From Tannerella sp. oral taxon 808 (GTDB taxonomy: Bacteria > Bacteroidota > Bacteroidia > Bacteroidales > Tannerellaceae), in NCBI GenBank assembly GCA_002890585.1, contig MIQB01000034.1, positions 1 to 20,981 of the forward strand: a stretch of 20,981 bases of DNA, in the 5' to 3' direction. Numbering within the stretch: position 1 is the stretch's first letter; every line of letters starts with the position of its first letter. The notes beneath the pieces were generated by a model. It saw only the letters and a program-made list of their open reading frames with translations, did not search any database and was not told the DNA's origin. Shown piece by piece: positions 14,312 through 20,981 of the stretch. The position numbers and the translations under genes were made by a program.

Positions 14312-16879
14312 ATGGATATAAGAATGATGAAAAGGATATTCACCGCACTGCTCCTCACCTTCGCCCTGTGCGGCATGCAAACAGCCGGGGCGCAGCGGAC
14401 GGTGCGCGTGGAGGGTATTGTGAAAGATTCCGTCACGGGCGATGCGCTGCCGGCCGTCGCCGTGATGCTGAAGGGTACAACCATCGGCACCATCACCGAC
14501 AACGACGGCCGCTTCACCCTGCAAGCCGAGACTGCAGCACGCACCCTCAGCGTCTCTTATTTGGGTTATGAAACTTACGAACGAGCGCTCACGGGCGCCA
14601 ATCGCCTGACCATCCTGCTCCGGCCCACTACTTACACGCTCAGCGATGTCGTCGTTCGCCCCGGACATGAGCGTTATTCTCGCCGCAACCCCGCCGTGGA
14701 CTTTGTCCGGAACGTCATCGAGCGCCGCACGCTCAACAGCCCCCGCAACCACGACTTCTTTAGCTATGACACGTATGACCAGAAGATCTTTGCCAAAAAC
14801 GACTTCGACGAGACCGAGGAGCGTGGCAAGAAGCGTTATCGCCGCATCGATTTCATCTTCGATTACATCGACACCTCCCGCGTCTCTGGCAAGCCCATCC
14901 TGCCGCTCTACAACGAGGAGCGCATCGAGCACACCTACTTCCGTCGCTCCCCACATGCGGAGCGCCGTGTGGTGCAAGGTGTCAAGCGCGCGGGTCTCGT
15001 CGAGCTCTTTTCGGAAGATGGTATCACACAGTTTATCGATGAGGTGTTCCGCGAGCCTGACGTTTTTCAAGACAACATCCCCCTCTTCCTCCAGCGCTTT
15101 GTCAGCCCGCTGGCCTCCTTCGGCCCTTCCTTTTATAAATACTACCTCACGGACACGGTCGAGATCGATGGCGAACGCTGTGCTGACCTCAGCTTCGTGC
15201 CCTTCAACTCCGAGTCGTTCGGCTTCACGGGCCACCTCTTCGTCACGCTCGACTCCAGCTATTTCGTCCGTCGCATCCGCCTGAACGTGCCCAAACACAT
15301 CAACCTGAACTTCGTCGACTTCATGCAGATCGAACAAGATTTCCGCCGCACTGACGACGGCACACGCCTGATCCTGAAGAACGACATCACCGTCGAGTTC
15401 CGCCTTCGCGCCAAGAGCAAAGGCACCTACGCCCGACGCATCTGCCTCTACCGCGATCACTCCTTCGACGCACCCGCGGATGAGACCGTCTTCCGTGAAA
15501 ACAACCCCGTGATGGAGACCGAGGAAGCCCGCCGACGATCCGACGAGTACTGGCAACAGCAACGCGAAGAGGGCAAAGGCGAGATTGCCCAAACATCTGT
15601 CGATAAGATGATGGCCCGGCTGCGCCGCGTGCCCCTGTTTTACTGGACGGAGAAGGTGGCCAACGCCCTCATCGGTGGCTACATCCAACCCATCGAGAAG
15701 GGTAGCCCTGTGGAGTTTGGCCCGGTCAATACGTTCATCAGCGGCAACACACTCGAGGGCGCCCGATACCGCTTCGGCGGCACGACGACCACCGCCCTCA
15801 GCGACCGCTTCTTCATCGATGGATACATGGCCTACGGCGCGGGCGACCAGAAGCTGAAGGGTGACCTGCTGGCTGAATATTCCTTCAACAAGAAGCGCAA
15901 CTTTCGCAAAGAGTTCCCCTTCCATTACCTCCGCGCCGAGTATCGCTACGACATCAACCAGATCGGCCAACATTACCTCTACACCAATCCGGACAACATC
16001 TTCATGATGCTCAAGCGCCGCCGCAACGACCTCATCACTTACATGCAAAAGGCCGAGCTGAGCTACTACCACGAGCGTTACAATGGCCTCGGCTACGGCA
16101 TCACCTTGCGCCACCTCACCGAGTGGGGCACGCGTTACGTCCCCTTCCTGCGTTTCGAGTCTGACGGCACCACCTCGCCCGTAAGCCATTATCAATCCGC
16201 ACAAATGGAGGTCAGCATCCGCTGGGCACCCAACGAAAAGTTCTACCAGTCGCGCAACTACCGCTACCCCATCACCCTCGATGCGCCCATCATCACCCTC
16301 ACCCACACCTTCGCCCGCCGCGGCCTGCTTGGCACCGACCACAACTACAACCGCACCGAGCTCGGCATCCGCAAGCGCTTCTGGCTCTCGCCCTTCGGCT
16401 ACATCGACATCTACGGCCAGGCCGGTGCCGTCTGGGACCGCGTGCCCTACCCGCTGCTCATCATCCCGAATGCCAACTTGTCATACAGCATCGAGCCCGA
16501 GAGCTACGCCCTGATGGATCCGATGGAGTTCATTCACGACCGCTTCGCCTCGTGGGAGGCCACTTACTTCCTCAACGGCACCCTGCTTAACCGCCTCCCC
16601 CTGCTGAAGCGGCTACAGCTGCGCGAAGTCTTCGCCTTCCGCGGCTGGTACGGCTCGCTCACCAAAAAGAACAACCCCTGGCAGCCCGACAACGCCGACC
16701 TCTACGCCTTCCCCACGAACACCTACCTCATGGGCAGCCGCCCCTACATGGAGCTCAGCTGCGGCCTCGACAACATCTTCAAGCTCGTCCGCGTGGACTA
16801 CGTCTGGCGTCTCTCCTACCGCAATCACCCGCACATGCCTAACAGCGGCCTGCGCCTCAAGGTGCAGTTCTCGTTCTGA
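14312..16879 (+). CDS. CarboxypepD_reg-like + DUF5686 outer-membrane protein
   Basis: 855 residues counted from the ATG at 14312; starts at 14324 or 14327 (MMKRIFTALLL / MKRIFTALLL) are equally plausible and give a tidier signal peptide. That signal peptide ends near TAGAQ. Residues ~31-104 form a carboxypeptidase-regulatory-like beta-sandwich (VEGIVKDSVTGDALPAVAVMLKGTTIGT ... DNDGRFTL), a domain common on Bacteroidetes outer-membrane proteins. The remainder matches DUF5686 in character: mixed charged and aromatic strands, with a C-terminal half that reads as a beta-barrel and ends in phenylalanine (KVQFSF), typical of outer-membrane barrels. It lacks a TonB-dependent plug, so it is not a classical SusC. 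Stand-alone gene; function unknown. Confidence 0.88.
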   Translation: MDIRMMKRIFTALLLTFALCGMQTAGAQRTVRVEGIVKDSVTGDALPAVAVMLKGTTIGTITDNDGRFTLQAETAARTLSVSYLGYETYERALTGANRLTILLRPTTYTLSDVVVRPGHERYSRRNPAVDFVRNVIERRTLNSPRNHDFFSYDTYDQKIFAKNDFDETEERGKKRYRRIDFIFDYIDTSRVSGKPILPLYNEERIEHTYFRRSPHAERRVVQGVKRAGLVELFSEDGITQFIDEVFREPDVFQDNIPLFLQRFVSPLASFGPSFYKYYLTDTVEIDGERCADLSFVPFNSESFGFTGHLFVTLDSSYFVRRIRLNVPKHINLNFVDFMQIEQDFRRTDDGTRLILKNDITVEFRLRAKSKGTYARRICLYRDHSFDAPADETVFRENNPVMETEEARRRSDEYWQQQREEGKGEIAQTSVDKMMARLRRVPLFYWTEKVANALIGGYIQPIEKGSPVEFGPVNTFISGNTLEGARYRFGGTTTTALSDRFFIDGYMAYGAGDQKLKGDLLAEYSFNKKRNFRKEFPFHYLRAEYRYDINQIGQHYLYTNPDNIFMMLKRRRNDLITYMQKAELSYYHERYNGLGYGITLRHLTEWGTRYVPFLRFESDGTTSPVSHYQSAQMEVSIRWAPNEKFYQSRNYRYPITLDAPIITLTHTFARRGLLGTDHNYNRTELGIRKRFWLSPFGYIDIYGQAGAVWDRVPYPLLIIPNANLSYSIEPESYALMDPMEFIHDRFASWEATYFLNGTLLNRLPLLKRLQLREVFAFRGWYGSLTKKNNPWQPDNADLYAFPTNTYLMGSRPYMELSCGLDNIFKLVRVDYVWRLSYRNHPHMPNSGLRLKVQFSF

Positions 16880-17023
16880 CGATGGTTGAATCATGATGAG
16901 TTCTTAACCTCCTAATAACTACATCACTATATTCGCCCCGCGAAAAAAGGAAGAGCCCCTGCCGCCCAGCGCCCGGAGGCATTGCATGAATGATTTACGA
17001 TCGAACGAGAGGGGAATATGGCA

Positions 17024-17448
17024 TGCAGGACTTCTGCAAACACCAAAATGGGGAAAATGGCATTTGCAGAACTTCTGCAAACACCAAAATGGGGAAAACG
17101 GCATTTGCAGAACTTCTGCAAACGTCAAAATGGGGAAAACGGCATTTGCAGAACTTCTGCAAACGTCAAAATGGAGAAAATGGCATTTGCAGGACTTCTG
17201 CAAACGTCAAAATGGAGAAAATGCCATTTGCAGAACTTCTGCAAACGTCAAAATGGGGAAAATGGCATTTGCAGAACTTCTGCAAACGTCAAAATGGAGA
17301 AAACGGCATTTGCAGAACTTCTGCAAACATCACGGAAATACGGTTGGCATTTGCAGGAATGCTGCAAGTGCCACGGAAATACGGTTGGCATTTGCAGGAA
17401 CGCTGCAAACGCCACGGAAATACGGTTGGTATTTGCAGGAACGCTGCA
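17024..17448. repeat. TTTGCAG...CTGCAAA palindrome array, 11 units at exactly 41 bp
   Basis: Fifteen-base palindrome cores (TGCAGRACTTCTGCA, extended to TTTGCAG-N5-CTGCAAA) start at 17024, 17065, 17106, 17147, 17188, 17229, 17270, 17311, 17352, 17393 and 17434; every step is exactly 41 bp. Units 1-8 carry the spacer AACGTCAAAATGGGGAAAA (or AACACC variant). From unit 8 onward the spacer changes to CACGGAAATACGGTTGGCA and the palindrome centre changes from AACTT to GAAYG. The same second-type unit occurs inverted at 299-357. A decayed unit may precede at ~16983. No stop codon occurs in any of the three forward frames across the array, so it produces three overlapping spurious ORFs of about 160 codons. 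Function unknown. Confidence 0.95.
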
Positions 17449-17580
17449 TCGAGAGCCTATCTATCTGAATGGAAGAATGTTACCTGTAATGTAAAAGGGA
17501 ATAGGTAACGATTAGGTAATGAGCTAAGTGCTTCGACCTGCTTTGTTCATGTATAACAGAGAACACTCGCTTTCTGCCCG

Positions 17581-17588
17581 CAAAGATA
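17581..17588 (-). promoter_or_regulatory. Possible -7 element reading into the 41-bp array
   Basis: Minus strand TATCTTTG followed by CGGGC matches TAnnTTTG. A transcript from it would start near 17575 and run through the palindrome array at 17448-17024. No -33 box is evident and no gene lies directly downstream, so this is only a candidate. Confidence 0.25.
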
Positions 17589-17882
17589 GTTTTCCCTCGT
17601 GAGAACGTTGCCGTTTTGCTGCGACTTTCATATGCACAGAACACTACAATCTTCTCTCGATTGCTCTTTGGGTGCCCTATTCGTGACCAACGAAAGCAGG
17701 TGTAAACGGTCTTTTCCCCATAGTCATAACGGTCAAATGTCGTGAAACGACAAGGTAGATCATCTCTATTTTACCGTGTAATTAATTGATAGTAAGGTTG
17801 TTAATTGATCCATGCGGGATGCTTCTCTTTTCAAATCACGCAATCTCTTTTTCTCTGCAGTCTCATACCCCTCTTCATGTGT

Positions 17883-17928
17883 CACGGTGCACGTCCCCCC
17901 CTTTAAGGGGGGGACGTGCCCGTGCACC
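17883..17928. repeat. GC-rich near-perfect palindrome
   Basis: Perfect 15-base arms (GCACGTCCCCCCCTT and its complement) flank a single T at 17889-17919. Pairing extends outward through CACGG (17883-17887) and CCGTG (17920-17924) past one bulged T. An alternative outer pairing is GGTGCACG (17887-17894) with CGTGCACC (17921-17928). There is no T-run on either side, so it is not a standard terminator; it could be a REP-like or element-end hairpin. Confidence 0.8.
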
Positions 17929-18030
17929 CAGAAGGGGTTTGAATACTGCACCCCCAAGATGAAGGCAAAAATCAGGATGGGGTCTGTCATCTCTGTGCTC
18001 TGTGCGAATGACGCGGAATGTTGTCGCACG

Positions 18031-18322
18031 GGTTTTGACCTTGGGCGTAAAGCCTGCAAACCTGCTGCCGCCATCTTGGAGGGTTTCTGCCTGTGGAGAT
18101 GTTTTCACCTTATGGGGATAGGTCTCTGTCTTTAGGTACAAAACCTGCGCATGCTGCCTGATACCGTCATCTCGAAGGTCCTCTGCCTATGGATGTGTTT
18201 TTGCCTTACGGGGTAAGATTCTGCCCTTTGGCGCAAACAAAGCCTGCGGGATGCTGTCCGATGCTTCCATCTCGGAACACCTCTGCCCGTGGAGGTGTTT
18301 CACATTACGGGAAAAGATTCAG
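18031..18322. repeat. Three degenerate direct repeats, ~96-100 bp each
   Basis: Shared landmarks recur in order: CCTGC...GCTG, then CATCTYG, TCTGCC.RTGGA.RTGTTT, and TTAYGGG.... CATCT-type landmarks lie at 18072, 18168 and 18268 and TCTGCC at 18086, 18182 and 18282, giving periods of 96 and 100 bp. Copies differ at many positions and carry indels; no open frame is conserved across them. Confidence 0.65.
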
Positions 18323-18601
18323 AAGCTGTTTGGAGTTTATTTCGGAGGGTACTGAGAAATAACTCCACCCATATGCTTCTCCATTAGGGACAAGTTTACA
18401 AAGGGTGAACTACTATACAACATATCTCCCCTGAGATAAGACTTACGAGACAACTGTTCCAATCGAATTGCCCATGTAAGACCTTCGTTTGTCGAGGAGT
18501 TAAATCTGAACCTATTTTATATCATATCACTTCATTATGAAATATAACCGGCGAGAAATCCGGCTCATCGTTATTTGCAATCAAAAAAGAGAGAGACAGA
18601 T

Positions 18602-18838
18602 ATGGATATAAAGAAATTGCATCCGATCATCCTTATAGGAGAAGGGTTAGGTGAGAAATACAAAGCCCTTCCAATTGGTGAGAAGAAGAAAGTGGCCATT
18701 TTATCCGATATAGAAATGTCCAATATACCAGCATCGCTAAGTCACAAGAGGAACATCAGCAAAAATACACTCCGGAAATTGGCGACAGGACTGGAGGTTT
18801 ATCCTGCCTTTTTCTTTGATACAATCGATCCAGCATAA
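18602..18838 (+). CDS. Small XRE-like HTH protein
   Basis: 78 residues from the ATG at 18602, preceded by a purine-rich GAGAGA tract; an upstream TTG at 18575 is a less likely start. The C-terminal half (SNIPASLSHKRNISKNTLRKLATGLEVYPAFFFD) aligns by eye with the last three helices of Cro/C1-type helix-turn-helix domains (S-x-I-x-x-x-x-x-K-R-x-I-S-x-x-T-L-x-K-L-A-x-x-L-x-V-x-P-x-x-F-F). It would be a DNA-binding regulator, as often sits near integrase or replication genes of integrative elements. The gene is much more AT-rich than the chromosomal genes to the left, consistent with transfer. It precedes the primase-helicase gene by 126 bp. The assignment is by motif only. Confidence 0.55.
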   Translation: MDIKKLHPIILIGEGLGEKYKALPIGEKKKVAILSDIEMSNIPASLSHKRNISKNTLRKLATGLEVYPAFFFDTIDPA

Positions 18839-18964
18839 GCAAACAGCAATTCGTGCGAAATCTTACCCCGATTATGATCCAGTTGTTTAGTTCGATGGCC
18901 AACAATTTATCTTGAGATCAAGATCGATAAAAGAACCTATCCTTTACAGGTGAGATAATCGGAA

Positions 18965-20981
18965 ATGATACGAACAACCAAGGAGCAGATCTTGCATGCC
19001 ACGGATGGCGGGCTGCAGGTGTTTCGCCATTACATTCCCTTCGCCATCACACCAGGGAAGAAGTTTCGCAATCCGCTCTACGACGATCGGCGAGCGTCGT
19101 GCTTCATCTACAAGGTACCGCGAACAGGCATTTACCGCATGAACGACTTCGGGGATCCGACCTGCTCGGGCGACTGTTTTTGGTTTGTAGCGGCGCTGCA
19201 CAGCATGGATTTACAAAAGGACTTCCCTCGCATCTTGGAGAAGATCATCCGCGACCTATCCCTGTCCATCTCCTTGCCGGAGTGCGCACCCGGATCCATT
19301 CGATCACAAGTCGAAAGCGTTTCAACGCCTCGACCAACACCGACGCTTGCGGAGCCGGCCGGCAGATCTTACCGCATTGAGGAAAAGGCCTTCGACGAAA
19401 GCGAACGCGCCTATTGGGGGCAGTATGGCATCACACCACACGTGTTGCAGCGCTATGGCGTCCGATCGCTCCGCAGCTTCCGCAGCGAAACGGCCGAAGG
19501 GAAGCGTTACGGCTTTATGAGCAGCACCCACGAGCCGCTATTCGGCTACGTGCGCAAGGATTACGTGAAGATCTATCGCCCTTCAAGTGCGACCCGATTC
19601 GTCTATGGCGGTCGCCTGCCGGACATCTACATGTTCGGCATAGAGCAACTCCCGCAACGGGGTGATATGCTGTTCATCACCGGCGGCGAGAAGGATGTGA
19701 TGTCGCTTGCCGCACACGGCTTTCACGCCATTTGCTTCAACAGCGAGACGGCTGAGATCGACGCCTCCGTCATAGAGATGCTCGTACGACGCTTCCGTCA
19801 CGTCTTCTTTCTCTACGACGCTGACGAGACGGGCGTGAAGGCTTCCACCCTCAGATGCGAACAGTTCGCCTCCTACAACGTCCGACGGATCGAGCTGCCA
19901 CTGGCCGGAACGAAGGCTGAGAAGGACATTTCTGATTACTTCCGTTTGGGATACAGCGCGGAGGACTTCCATCACCTAATTACCGACCGCTTGGAGCAGC
20001 TTTATACGCAAACGCTCATGTTGCTTGACTCGTGCGAGATCGATTACCGCCATCCGCCCGACCGTTCCCAAACGGTGATCACGTCTCACGGTGTTCCGCT
20101 GGGCACCTACGATAACCTGTTCTGCATTACCGGTGGCGAAGGGACGGGGAAAAGCAATTATGTGTCGGCATTGATTGCCGGGACACTGCTAACCGAGATT
20201 CCAACACCTCCACCCGATCTGCTCGGGCTGGAGGTTACGCCCAACACGTCGCAAAAGGCCGTCCTACACTACGACACAGAGCAATCCGAGTACCAGCTTC
20301 ACCGCAACGTGGGGAAAACCCTGCGACGGGTCGGACTCGATGCAATGCCGACGTTTTACCACCCCGTTTTCCTCGCTGCACTCTCTCGCAAGGATCGTTT
20401 GCAGCTCATCAAAGACAGCCTCGACCTCTACCATCATCGACATGGCGGCATCCACCCTGTTGTCATCGACGGCATCGCAGACCTGATCCGTTCAGCCAAC
20501 GACGAAGCCGAGAGCATCGCTGTGGTGGACGAGCTCTATCGGCTGGCGGGCATCTACCACACGTGTATCCTTTGCGTACTCCACTTCGTCCCCAACGGCA
20601 TCAAGCTACGCGGACACATCGGATCGGAACTGCAACGAAAGTCGGCTGCCATCCTGTCGATTGAGAAGGACGACAACCCGGCACTGTCGGTTGTCAAGGC
20701 TTTGAAGGTGCGTGACGGCAGTCCGCTTGATGTCCCGATCATGCTTTTTGGGTGGGATAAGCAGCGTGACATGCACGTCTCCCGCGGCGAGAAGTCGGAA
20801 GAAGAGCGTGAGCGACCCATGCAAGATGCAGTCCGCTTGATGTCCCGATCATGCTTTTTGGGTGGGATAAGCAGCGTGACATGCACGTCTCCCGCGGCGA
20901 GAAGTCGGAAGAAGAGCGTGAGCGACCCATGCAAGATTATGCACTGGCACACGAAGCCAGTATTCGTGAGCTCTACAAACA
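18965..20981 (+). CDS. Mobile-element TOPRIM primase / RecA-like helicase, 3' end outside window, probable frameshift
   Basis: Open from the ATG at 18965 (preceded by an in-frame TAA at 18956) to the window edge, 672 codons. The N-terminal ~90 residues resemble a degenerate primase zinc-binding region (FRNPLYDDRRASCFIY ... CSGDCFWFVAALH). A TOPRIM domain follows at ~232-330 with FITGGEKD (E242) and YDADETG (D285, D287). Then comes a RecA/DnaB-type ATPase with Walker A TGGEGTGKSN (K396, S397) and Walker B VVIDGIAD (D502). This order is typical of replication primase-helicases of Bacteroidales integrative elements. A perfect 110-bp tandem duplication (20718-20937) shifts the frame: without it the protein would continue QDYALAHEASIRELYK, but as written the frame reads unrelated sequence after residue ~621, with no stop before the edge. 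So the gene is either recently damaged or misassembled. Confidence 0.85.
   Translation, partial: MIRTTKEQILHATDGGLQVFRHYIPFAITPGKKFRNPLYDDRRASCFIYKVPRTGIYRMNDFGDPTCSGDCFWFVAALHSMDLQKDFPRILEKIIRDLSLSISLPECAPGSIRSQVESVSTPRPTPTLAEPAGRSYRIEEKAFDESERAYWGQYGITPHVLQRYGVRSLRSFRSETAEGKRYGFMSSTHEPLFGYVRKDYVKIYRPSSATRFVYGGRLPDIYMFGIEQLPQRGDMLFITGGEKDVMSLAAHGFHAICFNSETAEIDASVIEMLVRRFRHVFFLYDADETGVKASTLRCEQFASYNVRRIELPLAGTKAEKDISDYFRLGYSAEDFHHLITDRLEQLYTQTLMLLDSCEIDYRHPPDRSQTVITSHGVPLGTYDNLFCITGGEGTGKSNYVSALIAGTLLTEIPTPPPDLLGLEVTPNTSQKAVLHYDTEQSEYQLHRNVGKTLRRVGLDAMPTFYHPVFLAALSRKDRLQLIKDSLDLYHHRHGGIHPVVIDGIADLIRSANDEAESIAVVDELYRLAGIYHTCILCVLHFVPNGIKLRGHIGSELQRKSAAILSIEKDDNPALSVVKALKVRDGSPLDVPIMLFGWDKQRDMHVSRGEKSEEERERPMQDAVRLMSRSCFLGGISSVTCTSPAARSRKKSVSDPCKIMHWHTKPVFVSSTN
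20718..20937. repeat. Perfect 110-bp tandem duplication
   Basis: 20718-20827 and 20828-20937 are identical over 110 bp (both begin GCAGTCCGCTTGATG and end CCCATGCAAGAT), directly adjacent. 110 is not a multiple of three, so the copy disrupts the surrounding primase-helicase reading frame. It lies 44 bp from the window end. Confidence 0.97.

Larger units (their letters stand above)
17449..18601. other. Gene-free stretch between the palindrome array and the mobile-element region
   Basis: No convincing ORF. It contains a minus-strand -7-like box at 17581-17588, a direct repeat TTAATTGAT at 17782-17790 and 17801-17809, a very stable GC-rich hairpin at 17883-17928, and three degenerate ~96-bp direct repeats at about 18031-18322. 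GC content falls towards 18350-18600, ahead of the AT-rich small gene. This may be where a mobile element joins the chromosome, but I cannot point to an attachment site. Confidence 0.5.

Noticed and set aside
14186..16342. 718-codon minus-strand ORF opposite the DUF5686 gene
   Set aside because: A long antisense shadow produced by high GC and codon bias; Val/Glu/Ala-rich with no recognisable domain, while the plus strand encodes a clear signal peptide and domain.
16986..17508. Three overlapping repetitive proteins of ~160-170 residues on the plus strand
   Set aside because: They are translations of the 41-bp non-coding repeat in its three frames; frame is not preferred and no start context supports translation.
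17782..17809. TTAATTGAT direct repeat as an attachment site
   Set aside because: Nine bases repeated at 19-bp spacing with no integrase in the window; too little to support an att-site call.
17766..18141. Overlapping ~100-codon ORFs on both strands around the GC-rich hairpin
   Set aside because: Mirror-image peptides (HVPPLKGG / RPPLKGG) arise from translating a palindrome; no domain or start context.

Overview
The window looks like a chromosomal segment of a GC-rich member of the Bacteroidales, probably a Tannerella/Porphyromonas-like species. The evidence is the gene set: a bacterial serine palmitoyltransferase, GldH, a PSP1/YaaT-type protein, PIN-PhoH, a CarboxypepD_reg-like + DUF5686 outer-membrane protein and DUF6057/DUF6261-like proteins. 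Several genes are preceded by the Bacteroidetes -7 promoter motif TAnnTTTG instead of -35/-10 boxes. The family and DUF names are from memory of the protein families; no search was run.

Layout. 1-68 is the N-terminus of a MobV/Pre-type relaxase leaving the window on the left. 505-5859 is a minus-strand housekeeping block: fumC, then a terminator, a YfiC-type tRNA methyltransferase, then spt - PSP1 protein - gldH as a probable operon. 5860-6892 is a 1-kb non-coding region with a highly regular palindrome array. 6893-7630 is a DUF6261-like gene, converging on a tRNA-Gly(CCC) gene. 7877-11259 is a two-gene operon (polytopic membrane protein plus PD40 beta-propeller lipoprotein) closed by a strong terminator and a second palindrome array. 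11835-14089 (minus) holds PIN-PhoH and a CDF metal transporter, overlapping by one base. 14312-16879 is a large DUF5686 outer-membrane protein. 16880-18601 has no convincing gene but holds a third palindrome array, a GC-rich hairpin and degenerate ~96-bp direct repeats. From 18602 to the right edge lies the start of a second mobile-element region: an AT-rich XRE-like small protein and a TOPRIM/RecA-type primase-helicase running off the window and interrupted by a perfect 110-bp tandem duplication.

The most unusual signal is a shared architecture. Four intergenic arrays (about 299-357, 6277-6702, 11366-11748 and 17024-17448) each carry short palindromes spaced 41 bp apart (39-42, mostly exactly 41), although three different palindrome sequences are used. 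41-42 bp is close to four helical turns of B-DNA, so all palindromes in an array would lie on one face of the helix. In the 6277-6702 array the 14-bp palindromes (TCGGRANNNYCCGA in all 11 units) are kept while the 27-28 bp spacers have diverged, which suggests selection on palindrome and spacing. I know of no named system matching this; MITEs with nested tandem repeats (BrickBuilt in Porphyromonas gingivalis, recalled from memory) are the closest idea to compare. There are no cas genes in the window and the repeats are shorter than CRISPR repeats.
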